From positions 1 through 45,961 of the forward strand of contig JASFQI010000002.1 of NCBI GenBank assembly GCA_050115555.1: a DNA stretch of 45,961 bases, written 5' to 3'. Of the stretch, positions 25,187 through 33,133 are shown piece by piece. The position numbers were made by a program, and so were the translations under genes. Source of the stretch: JASFQI01 sp050115555. Lineage in GTDB: Bacteria; Desulfobacterota; DSM-4660; Desulfatiglandales; HGW-15. The notes beneath the pieces are model-generated. The model worked only from the letters and a program-made list of their open reading frames with translations. It did not search any database and was not told where the DNA came from. Numbering within the stretch: the first letter of the stretch is position 1; every line of letters begins with the position of its first letter.

Positions 25187-26326
25187 TCAGTACAGGTCGA
25201 AACGCACAAGGCGACCGTCCAAGCCGCCGTTTTTCAAAGGTTTTTTCCAGGCCGGGTGAAGCCGGATCGTCGGGATGAGCTCCGGCCGGCCGAAGTAGAC
25301 AAAGGCACTTGCTCCCCGGCATCGCTGCTTCAGGAAATCACCGAATTCCCGGTACAGGCCGGGGATCTCCTTCGTATGCCCCAGACGGACCCCGTAGGGT
25401 GGGTTGCATACGATCGTGGTGTCCTGAAGATCCGGGATGTCGTGAAAATCCATGAGCTTCACCGACGCTTCCCCGCCCCCGGGCAGGCGTTGCGCATTGG
25501 CCCGCGCCGCCCGGACCGCCTTGTCCGAAAAGTCGCTACCGCCAATCAACCGTGGGGGAAGCGGGCGGATGTCGCGGTCCTCCCGTGAGCGGAGGGCCCG
25601 CCATCGATCCGGTTCAAAATCGGGCAGCCCCATGAACCCGAAACGCTGCCGAAGATAGCCGGAAGGGACCCGGCAATAGGCCGAGAGCGCCTCGCAGAGA
25701 AGGGTCCCCGACCCGCACATAGGGTCGTAAAGGGGGCGGGCGCCATCCCACCCGGAGAGGCGGATCACAGCTGCAGCCAGGGTTTCCTGCATGGGCGCCT
25801 CGACCGATTGAACGCGATACCCCCGCCGGTGAAGCGATCCCCCGGATACGTCCAGGCTGATGGTGGCCACGTCGTTTTCAATATGGAGCCCGAATCCCTG
25901 GTCCGGGTCTTTCCGATCTACGTCCGGTCGCTTCCCGAAGCGGTCGCGGATGGTATCCACGATGGCGTCCTTGAGCTTCAGCGCCGCGTACTGCGAGTGC
26001 CGGATCCGGCTGTTGGCAACCGATGCGAACACCGCAAATGTGTCCTCTGCAGAGAGCAGTTCGGCCCAGTCGATCTCCCGCGCCCTGCGATAGAGGTAGC
26101 GCGCGGCATGACAGCGAAAGCGGAGGAGCGGCGCGAGCACCCGCGTCACGAATCGGGCGCAGTAGACCGTTCTGTAGAGGCCTTCCGAATCCGTTTCGAA
26201 GTGGATTCCCCGGTGGACCGGCCGGAGGCTTCGGGCCCCGAGGCGGCGAAGTTCCTCCCCTGCCAGGTCAAGGAGCTCCCTAGGCGCCTGGGCGAAGTAG
26301 CGACCGTTTTTCTGATACTCCAACAT
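25187..26326 (-). CDS. THUMP-domain 23S rRNA guanine-N2 methyltransferase (RlmL/RlmK-type)
   Basis: A 379-residue class I SAM-dependent RNA methyltransferase. Residues ~20-145 form the ferredoxin-like/THUMP RNA-binding part. The SAM-binding motif is DPMCGSGTLLCEA at 201-213 and the catalytic N-P-P-Y is at 308-311 (IVCNPPYGVRLG). It corresponds to the N-terminal half (RlmL) of E. coli RlmKL and lacks the RlmK half. ATG 26326 is selected to start at MLEYQKNGRYFAQAPRELL; in-frame starts further upstream would overlap the previous gene. The target base is inferred from family only. Confidence 0.9.
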   Translation of the reverse strand: MLEYQKNGRYFAQAPRELLDLAGEELRRLGARSLRPVHRGIHFETDSEGLYRTVYCARFVTRVLAPLLRFRCHAARYLYRRAREIDWAELLSAEDTFAVFASVANSRIRHSQYAALKLKDAIVDTIRDRFGKRPDVDRKDPDQGFGLHIENDVATISLDVSGGSLHRRGYRVQSVEAPMQETLAAAVIRLSGWDGARPLYDPMCGSGTLLCEALSAYCRVPSGYLRQRFGFMGLPDFEPDRWRALRSREDRDIRPLPPRLIGGSDFSDKAVRAARANAQRLPGGGEASVKLMDFHDIPDLQDTTIVCNPPYGVRLGHTKEIPGLYREFGDFLKQRCRGASAFVYFGRPELIPTIRLHPAWKKPLKNGGLDGRLVRFDLY

Positions 26327-26360
26327 GCCGTGCCGTTTCCCGTGGCCCTCAGGGAGCGAC

Positions 26361-26651
26361 TCACGAATGCCCATCGGTAATGTCCACAACGAGCTCATTG
26401 CCGGGAGATCGTTTCAGCACGACCTGGACAGGTTCTCCGTTTTCCATGAGCGCTTCGGTCTGTTTCCGGATCGAGGCCACGTCGGCCGTTTCCAGGAAGA
26501 GGCGAAGGAGCTCGATTTCCTCCTCCATTTCTTCGGCCGGTTCTTCTCGTGCAATGGCCTTCATACAGGCGTCCACCTGTCTCCAGTAGGTTTCCCGGGC
26601 AACGGTTTCCACGCACTTGCCCGGCCGCGGTGTGAGCACAACGGATCTCAC
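26361..26651 (-). CDS. Small hypothetical protein, probably GTG start
   Basis: I do not recognise this 96-residue protein. It is rich in Glu and predicted helical (EEMEEEIELLRLFLETADVA, about residues 36-55) and ends in a beta-rich piece (PVQVVLKRSPGNELVVDIT). GTG 26651 is favoured because AGGGGG lies eight bases upstream; an ATG 24 codons earlier would overlap the M23-like gene. It lies between the M23-like and methyltransferase genes on the same strand, with 52- and 34-base gaps, so it belongs to that operon. Confidence 0.65.
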   Translation of the reverse strand: MRSVVLTPRPGKCVETVARETYWRQVDACMKAIAREEPAEEMEEEIELLRLFLETADVASIRKQTEALMENGEPVQVVLKRSPGNELVVDITDGHS

Positions 26652-26703
26652 GGCAATGCCCCCTTGGAATGTGTCGGATGAGAAGGACCGGTCCGGCCCC
26701 GCT

Positions 26704-27249
26704 TTACCCGCGTGAGATCGCATTCAGAAACGGTGTAGGATCCACCAGGTGGTCGGGCATCTCATGGCTGAACACGTTCCCCCCCAGGTAGCATGAAAGG
26801 GGTTCGGTCGGCACGTGTCGATAGCACTCGAAGTGGAGCATACTGTGATGGTTTTCCCGAATCAGGGCCTGAATGTACTTCGGAGCGTCTTCCGAAACCC
26901 GCTTCGGATCGAGCACGGATCCCACAAGCCCGATCACATCTCCGGCGCGCACGCGGTCGCCCCGGGAGACGCATGGTTCCCCCAGTTCGGCATACTTCCC
27001 TATGGGAGCAGCCGCGTGCCGGACGAGCACGTAGTAGGTCGTATTCCAGTAGGGGACGCGGTCGCTGGATGTAAAAGTCCCCACGTCCAGGACCTCGCCG
27101 TCATCCACGGCGAGCACACGGCTTCCCTCGGGGGCGTAGATGTCCACACCGCAGTGCCGTCGGTCTCCACGATTTTCCCAAAAAGCGCCCGAAGAACGAG
27201 CCTCGTTACCGAAAGAGGGTTCGCCCTCCGGGACGGGCCAGATTTTCAT
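26704..27249 (-). CDS. M23/LytM-like protein, probably inactive
   Basis: A 181-residue protein with the lysostaphin-type fold of M23 endopeptidases. HCGVDIYAPEGSRVLAVDDG gives the zinc motif HxxxD, and MLHFECYRH gives the second zinc His. However, the first His of the usual HxH is Met, and the expected catalytic His in the 'GHL' segment (here KYAELGE) is absent. No signal peptide is visible. Such degenerate M23 proteins often act as activators or scaffolds rather than hydrolases. ATG 27249 follows GAGGAG; an upstream ATG adds 12 residues. It is the first gene of the minus-strand operon leading to lepA. Confidence 0.7.
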   Translation of the reverse strand: MKIWPVPEGEPSFGNEARSSGAFWENRGDRRHCGVDIYAPEGSRVLAVDDGEVLDVGTFTSSDRVPYWNTTYYVLVRHAAAPIGKYAELGEPCVSRGDRVRAGDVIGLVGSVLDPKRVSEDAPKYIQALIRENHHSMLHFECYRHVPTEPLSCYLGGNVFSHEMPDHLVDPTPFLNAISRG

Positions 27250-27627
27250 CGAAACCGTCTCCTCGCAATGCATTCCGAAAGGCACTGAGTCCTGTGATTG
27301 TTTCCGTTCCTTCCTTTTCTTTTCTCAAATTCCGAGGAAACGTACTATACCCTCGTGCCGGGGAGGGGGCAAGGTGAATGTGGGGTTCGGTCCGATGCAT
27401 TATTTTCTGGTTTCTTCTTGCGGTTTTTCCTGGTAATAAAAAAAAGGATTTAGGATGTTGATGGAGTCGCAATAAGCCGTGACCCAGAGATTTGCCCCTA
27501 GCGATTCCATGGCCTTACAGCATTGCCAACAGCGGTCGAGCGGGTTTTTGCGAGACCGTCAATGTTGAGTCCCGGATTTCCGCGGGCATTGTCCCCGGTG
27601 GATTCGATGGAAGAAAGGAGAAGGACC
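27250..27627. other. Intergenic region carrying a MITE-like element
   Basis: Divergent region of about 380 bases between the M23-like gene and the coiled-coil gene. It holds an A-rich run (27437-27445) and the MITE-like copy at 27458-27562. Otherwise I see no gene. Confidence 0.5.
27458..27562 (+). mobile_element. MITE-like element, copy 1
   Basis: A 105-base unit with imperfect terminal inverted repeats: TTGATGGAGTCGCAATAA at the left and TTTTTGCGAGACCGTCAA at the right, which match as inverted repeats at 14 of 18 positions. It has no ORF. The second copy lies in opposite orientation at 32939-33043, with roughly 80% identity by eye. Non-autonomous elements moved by a transposase elsewhere are the likely explanation; no target duplication is obvious. 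Confidence 0.65.
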
Positions 27628-27999
27628 ATGCCGTCAAAAACCAGAGAAGCACGTCTCGATCAGAAAAGCTATCTCGAGACCAAGCTGAAGGAGCGCCTCG
27701 AGACCCTTGGTGAAAAGGGTCTGGACCCCCGTTGCGCTGCCAAAGACCGTGGGGTACGCAAGCTTCGCGCCGATCTTCGGAGCACGGTGGAGCGTCTTGC
27801 CACTATCGAGGAAAAGGAGAAGAAAATAGCGGAAATGGCCGGTCGAAAGGCGGAACAGCAGGCCGCCCCGAAGGACAAGGACAAGGGAAAGAAGAAGCAA
27901 GCCGGCGAGGATGAGCCCGAGATGAGCAAGCGCCAGAGAAAGAAACTGGAGAAACAACAGGAAAAACAGAAGAAGAAAACGGAAGAAAGCGAGAGCTGA
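27628..27999 (+). CDS. Lys/Glu-rich coiled-coil protein, unknown
   Basis: A 123-residue, strongly charged protein. The N-terminal part (residues 1-70) contains KSYLETKLKERLETLGEKG, then KDRGVRKLRADLRSTVERL and heptad-like ATIEEKEKKIAEM, predicted coiled coil. The second half is low-complexity Lys/Glu (KDKDKGKKKQAGEDEPEMSK). I do not recognise a family; the region around RGVRKLRADLRS may be conserved among relatives. ATG 27628 has AAAGGAGAAGG upstream. An earlier in-frame ATG would begin in the transposable-element-derived spacer and is not preferred. Confidence 0.75.
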   Translation: MPSKTREARLDQKSYLETKLKERLETLGEKGLDPRCAAKDRGVRKLRADLRSTVERLATIEEKEKKIAEMAGRKAEQQAAPKDKDKGKKKQAGEDEPEMSKRQRKKLEKQQEKQKKKTEESES

Positions 28000-28139
28000 T
28001 CCTGCGGCCGTAGGAGTCCGCTATGTGGGTTCAGGGTGTAGCTATCTCCTTGGGTCCACGGCACACGTGAAAGCGATCCCCTCGGATTTTTCCCTCCGCC
28101 GAAACGGGGAGAAGAGGGAGATTCAAAAGGAGCGGCGAC

Positions 28140-28649
28140 ATGGATATACCGGGCGCGAGTGCCCTTGAGGAAAAGGTCGTCCTGGTTGTGGATGATGAGC
28201 CGGACGTGCTGGAGACCGTAGAAGATGAGCTGGACATGTGTATCGTGCACAAGGCCGGGGACTACGATACGGCCTTCCAGTACCTCGTGAGCTACACGTA
28301 TGATATCGTGATTCTGGACATCATGGGCGTGAATGGCTTCGAGCTGCTCAGGACGTCGGTATCCCGAGGGTTTCCCACGGTTATGCTCACGGCCCACGCC
28401 CTGTCGCCGGAATCCCTGAAGACCTCCATCAAGCTCGGCGCGGTTTCCTTTCTGCCCAAGGAACGCGTGTATATGATTCGCACTTTTTTGGAGGACGTCG
28501 TGCTGGGTCAGGGGAAACCGGTGTGGAAGAAACTTTTCGATCGCTTGGGGGATTACTTCAACAAGCGCTTCGGACCGGATTGGCAGGAACGGGATGAGTT
28601 TTTCCGCCGGTTTGAGGAGCAGTTGAAGGCGGAGGAAGACGGGGTTTGA
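28140..28649 (+). CDS. Response regulator receiver protein with C-terminal helical extension
   Basis: A 169-residue protein. The receiver spans about residues 12-125: VVLVVDDEPDVLET acidic pocket, phospho-acceptor Asp in IVILDIMGVNG, Thr in VMLTAHA and Lys in FLPKERV. A ~45-residue C-terminal extension (FDRLGDYFNKRFGPDWQE and beyond) is helical with no known output domain. ATG 28140 follows AAAAGGAG. No kinase is adjacent, so its signal source is unknown. Confidence 0.88.
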   Translation: MDIPGASALEEKVVLVVDDEPDVLETVEDELDMCIVHKAGDYDTAFQYLVSYTYDIVILDIMGVNGFELLRTSVSRGFPTVMLTAHALSPESLKTSIKLGAVSFLPKERVYMIRTFLEDVVLGQGKPVWKKLFDRLGDYFNKRFGPDWQERDEFFRRFEEQLKAEEDGV

Positions 28650-28674
28650 TGCCCGTCTCGGCCCCTCCGAAGGC

Positions 28675-29472
28675 TCAAACCGAATGTGTCAGGAGCGTGT
28701 ACTGGTCAGGGCGCCGGTCTTGAAAGATATCGTTGCGATCCGTGACCCGCTTGTCTCTCGCCAGATCCTCCCGGATGTCCACAATTCCCACATGGTCTTT
28801 CGAGGCCGTTCCCTCCACGAGCACGGCCCCGGTCGGATCGGCTACCAAAGAGCCCCCTGTGAACGTGAGCCCGCGTTCCGTCCCGATTCGGTTGGCCGTC
28901 ACCGCGAAGATCCGGTTGGTCAGGGCATGGACCGGCACGGCCCGCTGAGCCAGGCCCGGCAGCACGAGATTGGCCGGATGTGCAATAATATCTGCGCCCT
29001 GAAGGGCCAGGATTCGCCAGACCTCAGGGAAGATCCAGTCGAAGCAGATCAGCATGCCGATGCAGAAGGCCCCGATTTGAAAGACCGGAAGTCCAAGGTC
29101 TCCGGGAGAGAAGAAGTCCTTCTCGTCCTTGAACAGGTGGAGCTTGCGATAGCTCCCCTGAACGCCGTCCGGTCCCACAAGCACGGACGAGTTGTAGAGC
29201 CGGTCCCCGGCACGCTCGTTGATTCCTGCCACAATGTAGGTTCCCCGGTCCCGGCAGCGCTCCTTGAGAAACGTAGAGAAAGGCCCCTTCCCGATCTCCT
29301 CGGCCCCTTTACGCGCCTCTTCCAGGGAGCGGAATGCATAACCGGAGTTGGCCAGCTCCGGGAGAACCAGGAGTTCCGCTTCCCCGGCCCGATCCAGCAG
29401 GGGGGACAGCCTTTCTAACGTGGCATCCACATTGCCGAAAACGGGTGCGAACTGAACGAAACCGATCTTCAT
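28675..29472 (-). CDS. Carbon-nitrogen hydrolase (nitrilase superfamily)
   Basis: A 265-residue nitrilase-fold amidase. The catalytic triad is visible: Glu39 in VLPELANSGYAF, Lys110 in GSYRKLHLF and Cys143 in LICFDWIFPE. The substrate is not predictable; omega-amidase, carbamoylputrescine amidase and related activities share this layout. ATG 29472 overlaps the stop of the VKOR-DsbA gene by four bases (ATGA), so translation is coupled, though a biochemical link is not obvious. A much longer upstream extension of the frame lies inside the neighbour and is rejected. Confidence 0.9.
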   Translation of the reverse strand: MKIGFVQFAPVFGNVDATLERLSPLLDRAGEAELLVLPELANSGYAFRSLEEARKGAEEIGKGPFSTFLKERCRDRGTYIVAGINERAGDRLYNSSVLVGPDGVQGSYRKLHLFKDEKDFFSPGDLGLPVFQIGAFCIGMLICFDWIFPEVWRILALQGADIIAHPANLVLPGLAQRAVPVHALTNRIFAVTANRIGTERGLTFTGGSLVADPTGAVLVEGTASKDHVGIVDIREDLARDKRVTDRNDIFQDRRPDQYTLLTHSV

Positions 29473-30902
29473 GGGACCCCCGCATGGGCCAACTCGGCCT
29501 CGATGAGTCTGCGGAACGCTTCCGGGTCCGGGGTTCCGGGCCGAATGCGCCCATTGATGATGAAGGTGGGAGTCGCCTCCACACCGGCTTCCTCGGCGCT
29601 TCGAATGTCTTCCAGGATCCCTGCAACGTGCCTGCCGCTTTTCAGACATCGCTCGAACGGCTCCGCCTCCATACCGAGTTCAACGGCATACGCCACGAGC
29701 TGTGAATCGTCCGGATCCCCCCCGCCCATGAAGAGCAGGTCCTGGTACTCCCAAAACAGGCCCTGGTCGCGTGCACAACGCGCGGCCTCGGCCAGTCTTC
29801 GGGCGCTCTTGTGACGATCGAGAGGGAAGTCCTTGAACACCCAGCGGATCTTTCCCTGGAAGGCATCTCGAAGGGCCAGGGTGGTCTCGTGGGCCTGCCG
29901 GCATGCCGAGCAGGTATAGTCGGAGAACTCCACCACGGTTACGGGTGCATCCGGAGGACCCTGGGTAGGGCTGTCCCCCACGCTGATCCGGGTCAGGGGA
30001 AGAGGAGGTTCCACGAGGTAAAACTCCACGCCATACTGTCGACCGAGGTCGTCCAGGGTGGCGCGAAGGTGCTGATGGGCCTTCTCCTCAATCAGGTACG
30101 CGCGAATGCGCGTGCGCAAAGAGGATTCGGAGCCTTTCCATGAGGCTTGCAGCCCGGGATTTTCGGCTGCAAAAGCGTCCACTTCCTCGGGCGAAATATC
30201 TCCTGCCTCTCCCTGGATGCGCGATTCGAGCTCTTGTCGGGACAGATCCTGTTTTTCAGCCTCTTTCCGAAGCAGGATGTCGTCCACCATGCGGCGAAGC
30301 TGCTCCATCTTTTGCGCGTAGAGCTCCATGCGGGCGTCGTAGATTCGGGAGGACATGGAACGCTCCAGGTCCTGAATCGTAATCGTCTCCCCATCTATAC
30401 GGGCTGCGATCGTTTGCTCGGCCGCAGAGGGTGTTCGAGTCGTAAAGGTATGGTTTTCCCATGCAAACGGGATACAGGAAGCCACAAAAAAAAGAAGAAT
30501 CAGGGCCATGGCTTCCCAGGTCCTTTGCCTGCGGAGAACCACGGCCACGAGACCGACGACGACCCCGAAGGTGAGCATGCAGAACGGGCAGAAGACATTT
30601 TCCGTAACGAGGGCCGAGAGGAACGTCAGCTCCACCCCGGCGCCGATCATGATCAGACGAAAGGGAAGGGCCCGCCCGACGAAAAGGACTCCCGCCAGGA
30701 GCGCGTAGTAGCCGACGCCCAGCAGAGCTACGGGGATACCGAAGAGGGTAAAGGCCGCGGTTTCCCGGCAGCCGCCTCCGAACACCCCGCACAGATCGGC
30801 GAGCCACGCCATATGGGGCTCCAGAAAGGACAGAAGCGCGATTGCGATGCCGATGAGCGCCAGTGCGAACGGAAGAGGGTGTATGGGGGATCTTTTCGTC
30901 AT
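29469..30902 (-). CDS. VKOR / SurA-like / DsbA thioredoxin fusion protein
   Basis: A 477-residue disulfide-forming membrane protein. The N-terminal VKOR domain (about 10-145) has several membrane helices, loop Cys38 and Cys45 (DLCGVFGGGC) and the active CPFC at 105-108. Residues ~165-290 are helical and resemble the SurA N-terminal chaperone domain (RIDGETITIQDLE, DDILLRKEAEKQ). The C-terminal domain is DsbA-like: CSAC at 331-334 in FSDYTCSACRQAHE and the cis-Pro loop ATPTFIING. VKOR would reoxidise the attached DsbA with quinone, replacing DsbB. ATG 30902 follows GAGGA. The nitrilase gene overlaps its 3' end. Confidence 0.85.
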   Translation of the reverse strand: MTKRSPIHPLPFALALIGIAIALLSFLEPHMAWLADLCGVFGGGCRETAAFTLFGIPVALLGVGYYALLAGVLFVGRALPFRLIMIGAGVELTFLSALVTENVFCPFCMLTFGVVVGLVAVVLRRQRTWEAMALILLFFVASCIPFAWENHTFTTRTPSAAEQTIAARIDGETITIQDLERSMSSRIYDARMELYAQKMEQLRRMVDDILLRKEAEKQDLSRQELESRIQGEAGDISPEEVDAFAAENPGLQASWKGSESSLRTRIRAYLIEEKAHQHLRATLDDLGRQYGVEFYLVEPPLPLTRISVGDSPTQGPPDAPVTVVEFSDYTCSACRQAHETTLALRDAFQGKIRWVFKDFPLDRHKSARRLAEAARCARDQGLFWEYQDLLFMGGGDPDDSQLVAYAVELGMEAEPFERCLKSGRHVAGILEDIRSAEEAGVEATPTFIINGRIRPGTPDPEAFRRLIEAELAHAGVP

Positions 30903-31329
30903 GAGTCCTCGGGCTCAAAGTCTTGTGCGATCGTCGAGAAACGGTGATTTCTTTGTCGACGAATGGAGTACGTCCCTTACCACATCCAATGCCGGTGTGC
31001 AATCCGGAGATGCCGGATCCGGGGAGGGGTTGTTTTCATGGGTAAGTTGATTTGATACCTTTAAAGTGATCAATAATAGACATGATATTATCCATTAAAA
31101 ATATAAATAAAGTATATTTAAGGCAAAATATTAGATCAATTCAGTCTCTCGTTTACACTCGGTTCGGGCTAGGTTGAAACGTTTTCCCGTTTTTCTCCTC
31201 TTTATGAAGGACAAAAAGATGCGGCGCGGGCAGGCTGTGAAGCTCGACAACGGCTTTGTCCTGGTGATAGAATCACTCTGATTTTTTCGGCCCGACCTGG
31301 AACGGCGCTGGGTCAATGAAGGAGATGCA
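30903..31329. other. Divergent intergenic region with an AT-rich island
   Basis: About 430 bases between the VKOR-DsbA gene and the TlpA-like gene. Bases ~31044-31140 are strongly A/T-rich in an otherwise GC-rich window and contain an inverted repeat ATAATA-gacatga-TATTAT (31073-31091). This could be a regulatory region for one or both thiol genes, or a recently gained segment. No gene is visible. Confidence 0.5.
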
Positions 31330-31848
31330 ATGAGATTCCATGTGATTTCTGCGAAAGGGATTGTGGCTCTGAGTCTGCTGTTTATGCTTGGCCTTACCGG
31401 TGCGTGCAGTGAGACCGATGGGACTTCGGTCAAGGCCCCGGATTTTACCTTGGAGGACCTCTCGGGAAAGGCGGTGTCCCTGGAGGACTACCGGGGAAAG
31501 GTGGTGCTGGTCGATTTTTGGGCCACATGGTGCCCGCCCTGCCTTCGTTCCATCCCTGAGCTGGTTCGCCTACAGGAGAGCTATGCCGGCCAGGGCCTGG
31601 TGGTCCTGGGCATTTCCCTGGATGATCCAGGTATGGCGGACAATGCCTCCCTTCAGACATTCAAGGAAAAGCACCGCATGAATTATCCGGTGCTTCGAGG
31701 GAACCAACGCGTGGCCCGCGATTACTTCGGCGAAGAACGGATGGGCATCCCGACGATGTTCGTTGTGAATCGGGAAGGAAGAATCGTGGACCGACACGTC
31801 GGGTTCAAGCCGGGCGTTCTGGAAAAAGCCGTGCAAAAGATCCTTTGA
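31330..31848 (+). CDS. TlpA/ResA-like thioredoxin-fold protein, probable lipoprotein
   Basis: A 172-residue extracytoplasmic thiol reductase-type protein. The N-terminus is hydrophobic (IVALSLLFMLGLTGAC) with a lipobox-like end at Cys26; the -3 residue is Thr rather than Leu, so lipidation is likely but not certain. The thioredoxin domain starts near APDFTLEDLSGKAVSLEDY, with the active site FWATWCPPC (Cys68, Cys71) and the cis-Pro segment MGIPTMFVVNREG. It probably reduces disulfides in the periplasm, for example in cytochrome c maturation. ATG 31330 follows AAGGAG. Confidence 0.88.
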   Translation: MRFHVISAKGIVALSLLFMLGLTGACSETDGTSVKAPDFTLEDLSGKAVSLEDYRGKVVLVDFWATWCPPCLRSIPELVRLQESYAGQGLVVLGISLDDPGMADNASLQTFKEKHRMNYPVLRGNQRVARDYFGEERMGIPTMFVVNREGRIVDRHVGFKPGVLEKAVQKIL

Positions 31849-31912
31849 GAGGGTTCGGACGTTCGTCTCGAGGGATAACTCTACCGCACGGGCATGCTGA
31901 AGGGACCCTTCC

Positions 31913-32758
31913 ATGATTGTTGACGCGCACGTTCACATTTTCCCCCGCGTGTTTCGAGAGAACCGGGAAGACCTGTTTGACGGGGAGCCCGCCTTTGAGC
32001 TCCTCTACCGCCCTTCGAACGCCCGCCTTGCCGGTTGCGAGGCGCTTGTTCAGGACATGGACCGGCACGGCGTGGATCGCGCCGTGGTCTTCGGGTTTCC
32101 CTGGGAGCGAAAGGATACCTACCAAAGGCACAACGACTACATCCTGGAGGCGGTGACGCGATATCCTGACCGCCTGGTGGGCCTGGGTTGTTTTTCCCTA
32201 TCCGCAAAGGGCTGCGCCCGGGAGGCGGAGCGCTGCCTCGAGGCCGGGCTTGCCGGTGTGGGGGAGCTTGCCGTGTATGACGCGGGATTCTCCGCAAGCG
32301 CTCTTCCGGAATTGAACGAGGTCATGTCGGCCTGCGCGGAACGGAACGCCCCCCTGCTCCTCCATACGAACGAGCCGGTGGGACATGTGTATCCGGGGAA
32401 AACCGCCATGGCGCTGGGTGAGCTTTATGCGTTTCTCAAGGCCTATCCGCAAAACCGCCTCATTCTGGCCCACTGGGGAGGAGGGTTGTTCTTCTACAGG
32501 CTGATGAAAAAGGAGGTCCAGGACGTCCTGAAAAACGTCTGGTTCGACACGGCCGCCTCTCCCTTCCTTTACAGGCCCGACATCTACCGAATCGCAATGG
32601 ATATCGTGGGTTATGAGCGGATTCTTTTCGGTTCCGACTACCCCCTGATTCAGCCCGACCGTTACTTCCGTGAACTCGAGCAGGCCGGCCTTCCGGCGGA
32701 GGCGGTCCGCGGAATCACCGGCGAAAACGCCGAGTCGGTCTTCGGTCTGTCGGGCTGA
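31913..32758 (+). CDS. Amidohydrolase family protein (Amidohydro_2 type)
   Basis: A 281-residue TIM-barrel metal-dependent hydrolase. The metal motif HxH is in VDAHVHIF at the N-terminus; further ligands are expected in LLLHTNE, ILAHWGGGLFF and ILFGSDYPL. The family includes ACMSD-like decarboxylases and predicted hydrolases; the substrate cannot be inferred. ATG 31913 is used; the ribosome site is weak (AAGGGA 10 bases upstream). It follows the TlpA-like gene by 64 bases on the same strand and may be co-transcribed. Confidence 0.85.
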   Translation: MIVDAHVHIFPRVFRENREDLFDGEPAFELLYRPSNARLAGCEALVQDMDRHGVDRAVVFGFPWERKDTYQRHNDYILEAVTRYPDRLVGLGCFSLSAKGCAREAERCLEAGLAGVGELAVYDAGFSASALPELNEVMSACAERNAPLLLHTNEPVGHVYPGKTAMALGELYAFLKAYPQNRLILAHWGGGLFFYRLMKKEVQDVLKNVWFDTAASPFLYRPDIYRIAMDIVGYERILFGSDYPLIQPDRYFRELEQAGLPAEAVRGITGENAESVFGLSG

Positions 32759-32850
32759 GCCCTTCGCTCTCCTGGCATACTTGTTGCTATTCATAAGGAG
32801 GGGATATCCCCGCTCCACGTGAGTTCCTGTGCGAAGCGCAGCCGGGAAAC

Positions 32851-32909
32851 GCCCCAGGGCCCGCCCTGTCGGCCGTTTCGGGCGGACAGGATTCGGCGGG
32901 GCCTGGGGC
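32851..32909. repeat. Long imperfect hairpin
   Basis: GCCCCAGGGCCCGCC (32851-32865) pairs with GGCGGGGCCTGGGGC (32895-32909) with one mismatch. Inside it, CCTGTC (32865-32870) pairs with GACAGG (32885-32890). Together they give a GC-rich stem of about 20 pairs. No T run follows. It could be a REP-like element, part of a small RNA, or a boundary structure after the amidohydrolase gene. Confidence 0.6.
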
Positions 32910-32938
32910 AGGTCATGTTGACGCTCTGCGGCGAAGAA

Positions 32939-33043
32939 TTGACGGTCTCGCAAAAACTTGCTCGACCGCCTGTTGGCCACACTTAAGTCGCTGGAATCGT
33001 TAGAGGCAAATCTCTAGGTCTCGGCTTTTTGCGACTCCATCAG
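32939..33043 (-). mobile_element. MITE-like element, copy 2 (inverted relative to copy 1)
   Basis: Begins TTGACGGTCTCGCAAAAA (32939-32956) and ends TTTTTGCGACTCCATCAG (33026-33043). Internal shared stretches with copy 1 include GCTCGACCG, GGAATCG and GGCAAATCTCT. Terminal repeats are imperfect, as in copy 1. It inserts ~90 bases before a MotB-like gene. An ORF that reads through it into that gene is not a real extension of the protein. Confidence 0.65.
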
Positions 33044-33133
33044 AATGGACATGGCGGTTCCTTGCACGTGCCGGATCGATGCCCCGGTGCCCGAAAAATG
33101 CACATCCTTGGGGCCGGGGCTCGGAGAGGCAAT

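Larger units (their letters stand above)
32759..33133. other. Gene-free stretch with a large hairpin and a MITE-like copy
   Basis: About 375 bases between the amidohydrolase and the first MotB-like gene. It contains the hairpin at 32851-32909 and the MITE-like copy at 32939-33043, leaving only ~90 bases before the start codon. I see no gene. Confidence 0.5.

Noticed and set aside
29473..29649. 59-codon N-terminal extension of the nitrilase gene
   Set aside because: It lies inside the DsbA domain of the upstream gene in another frame, and the nitrilase fold begins at MKIGFVQFAP.
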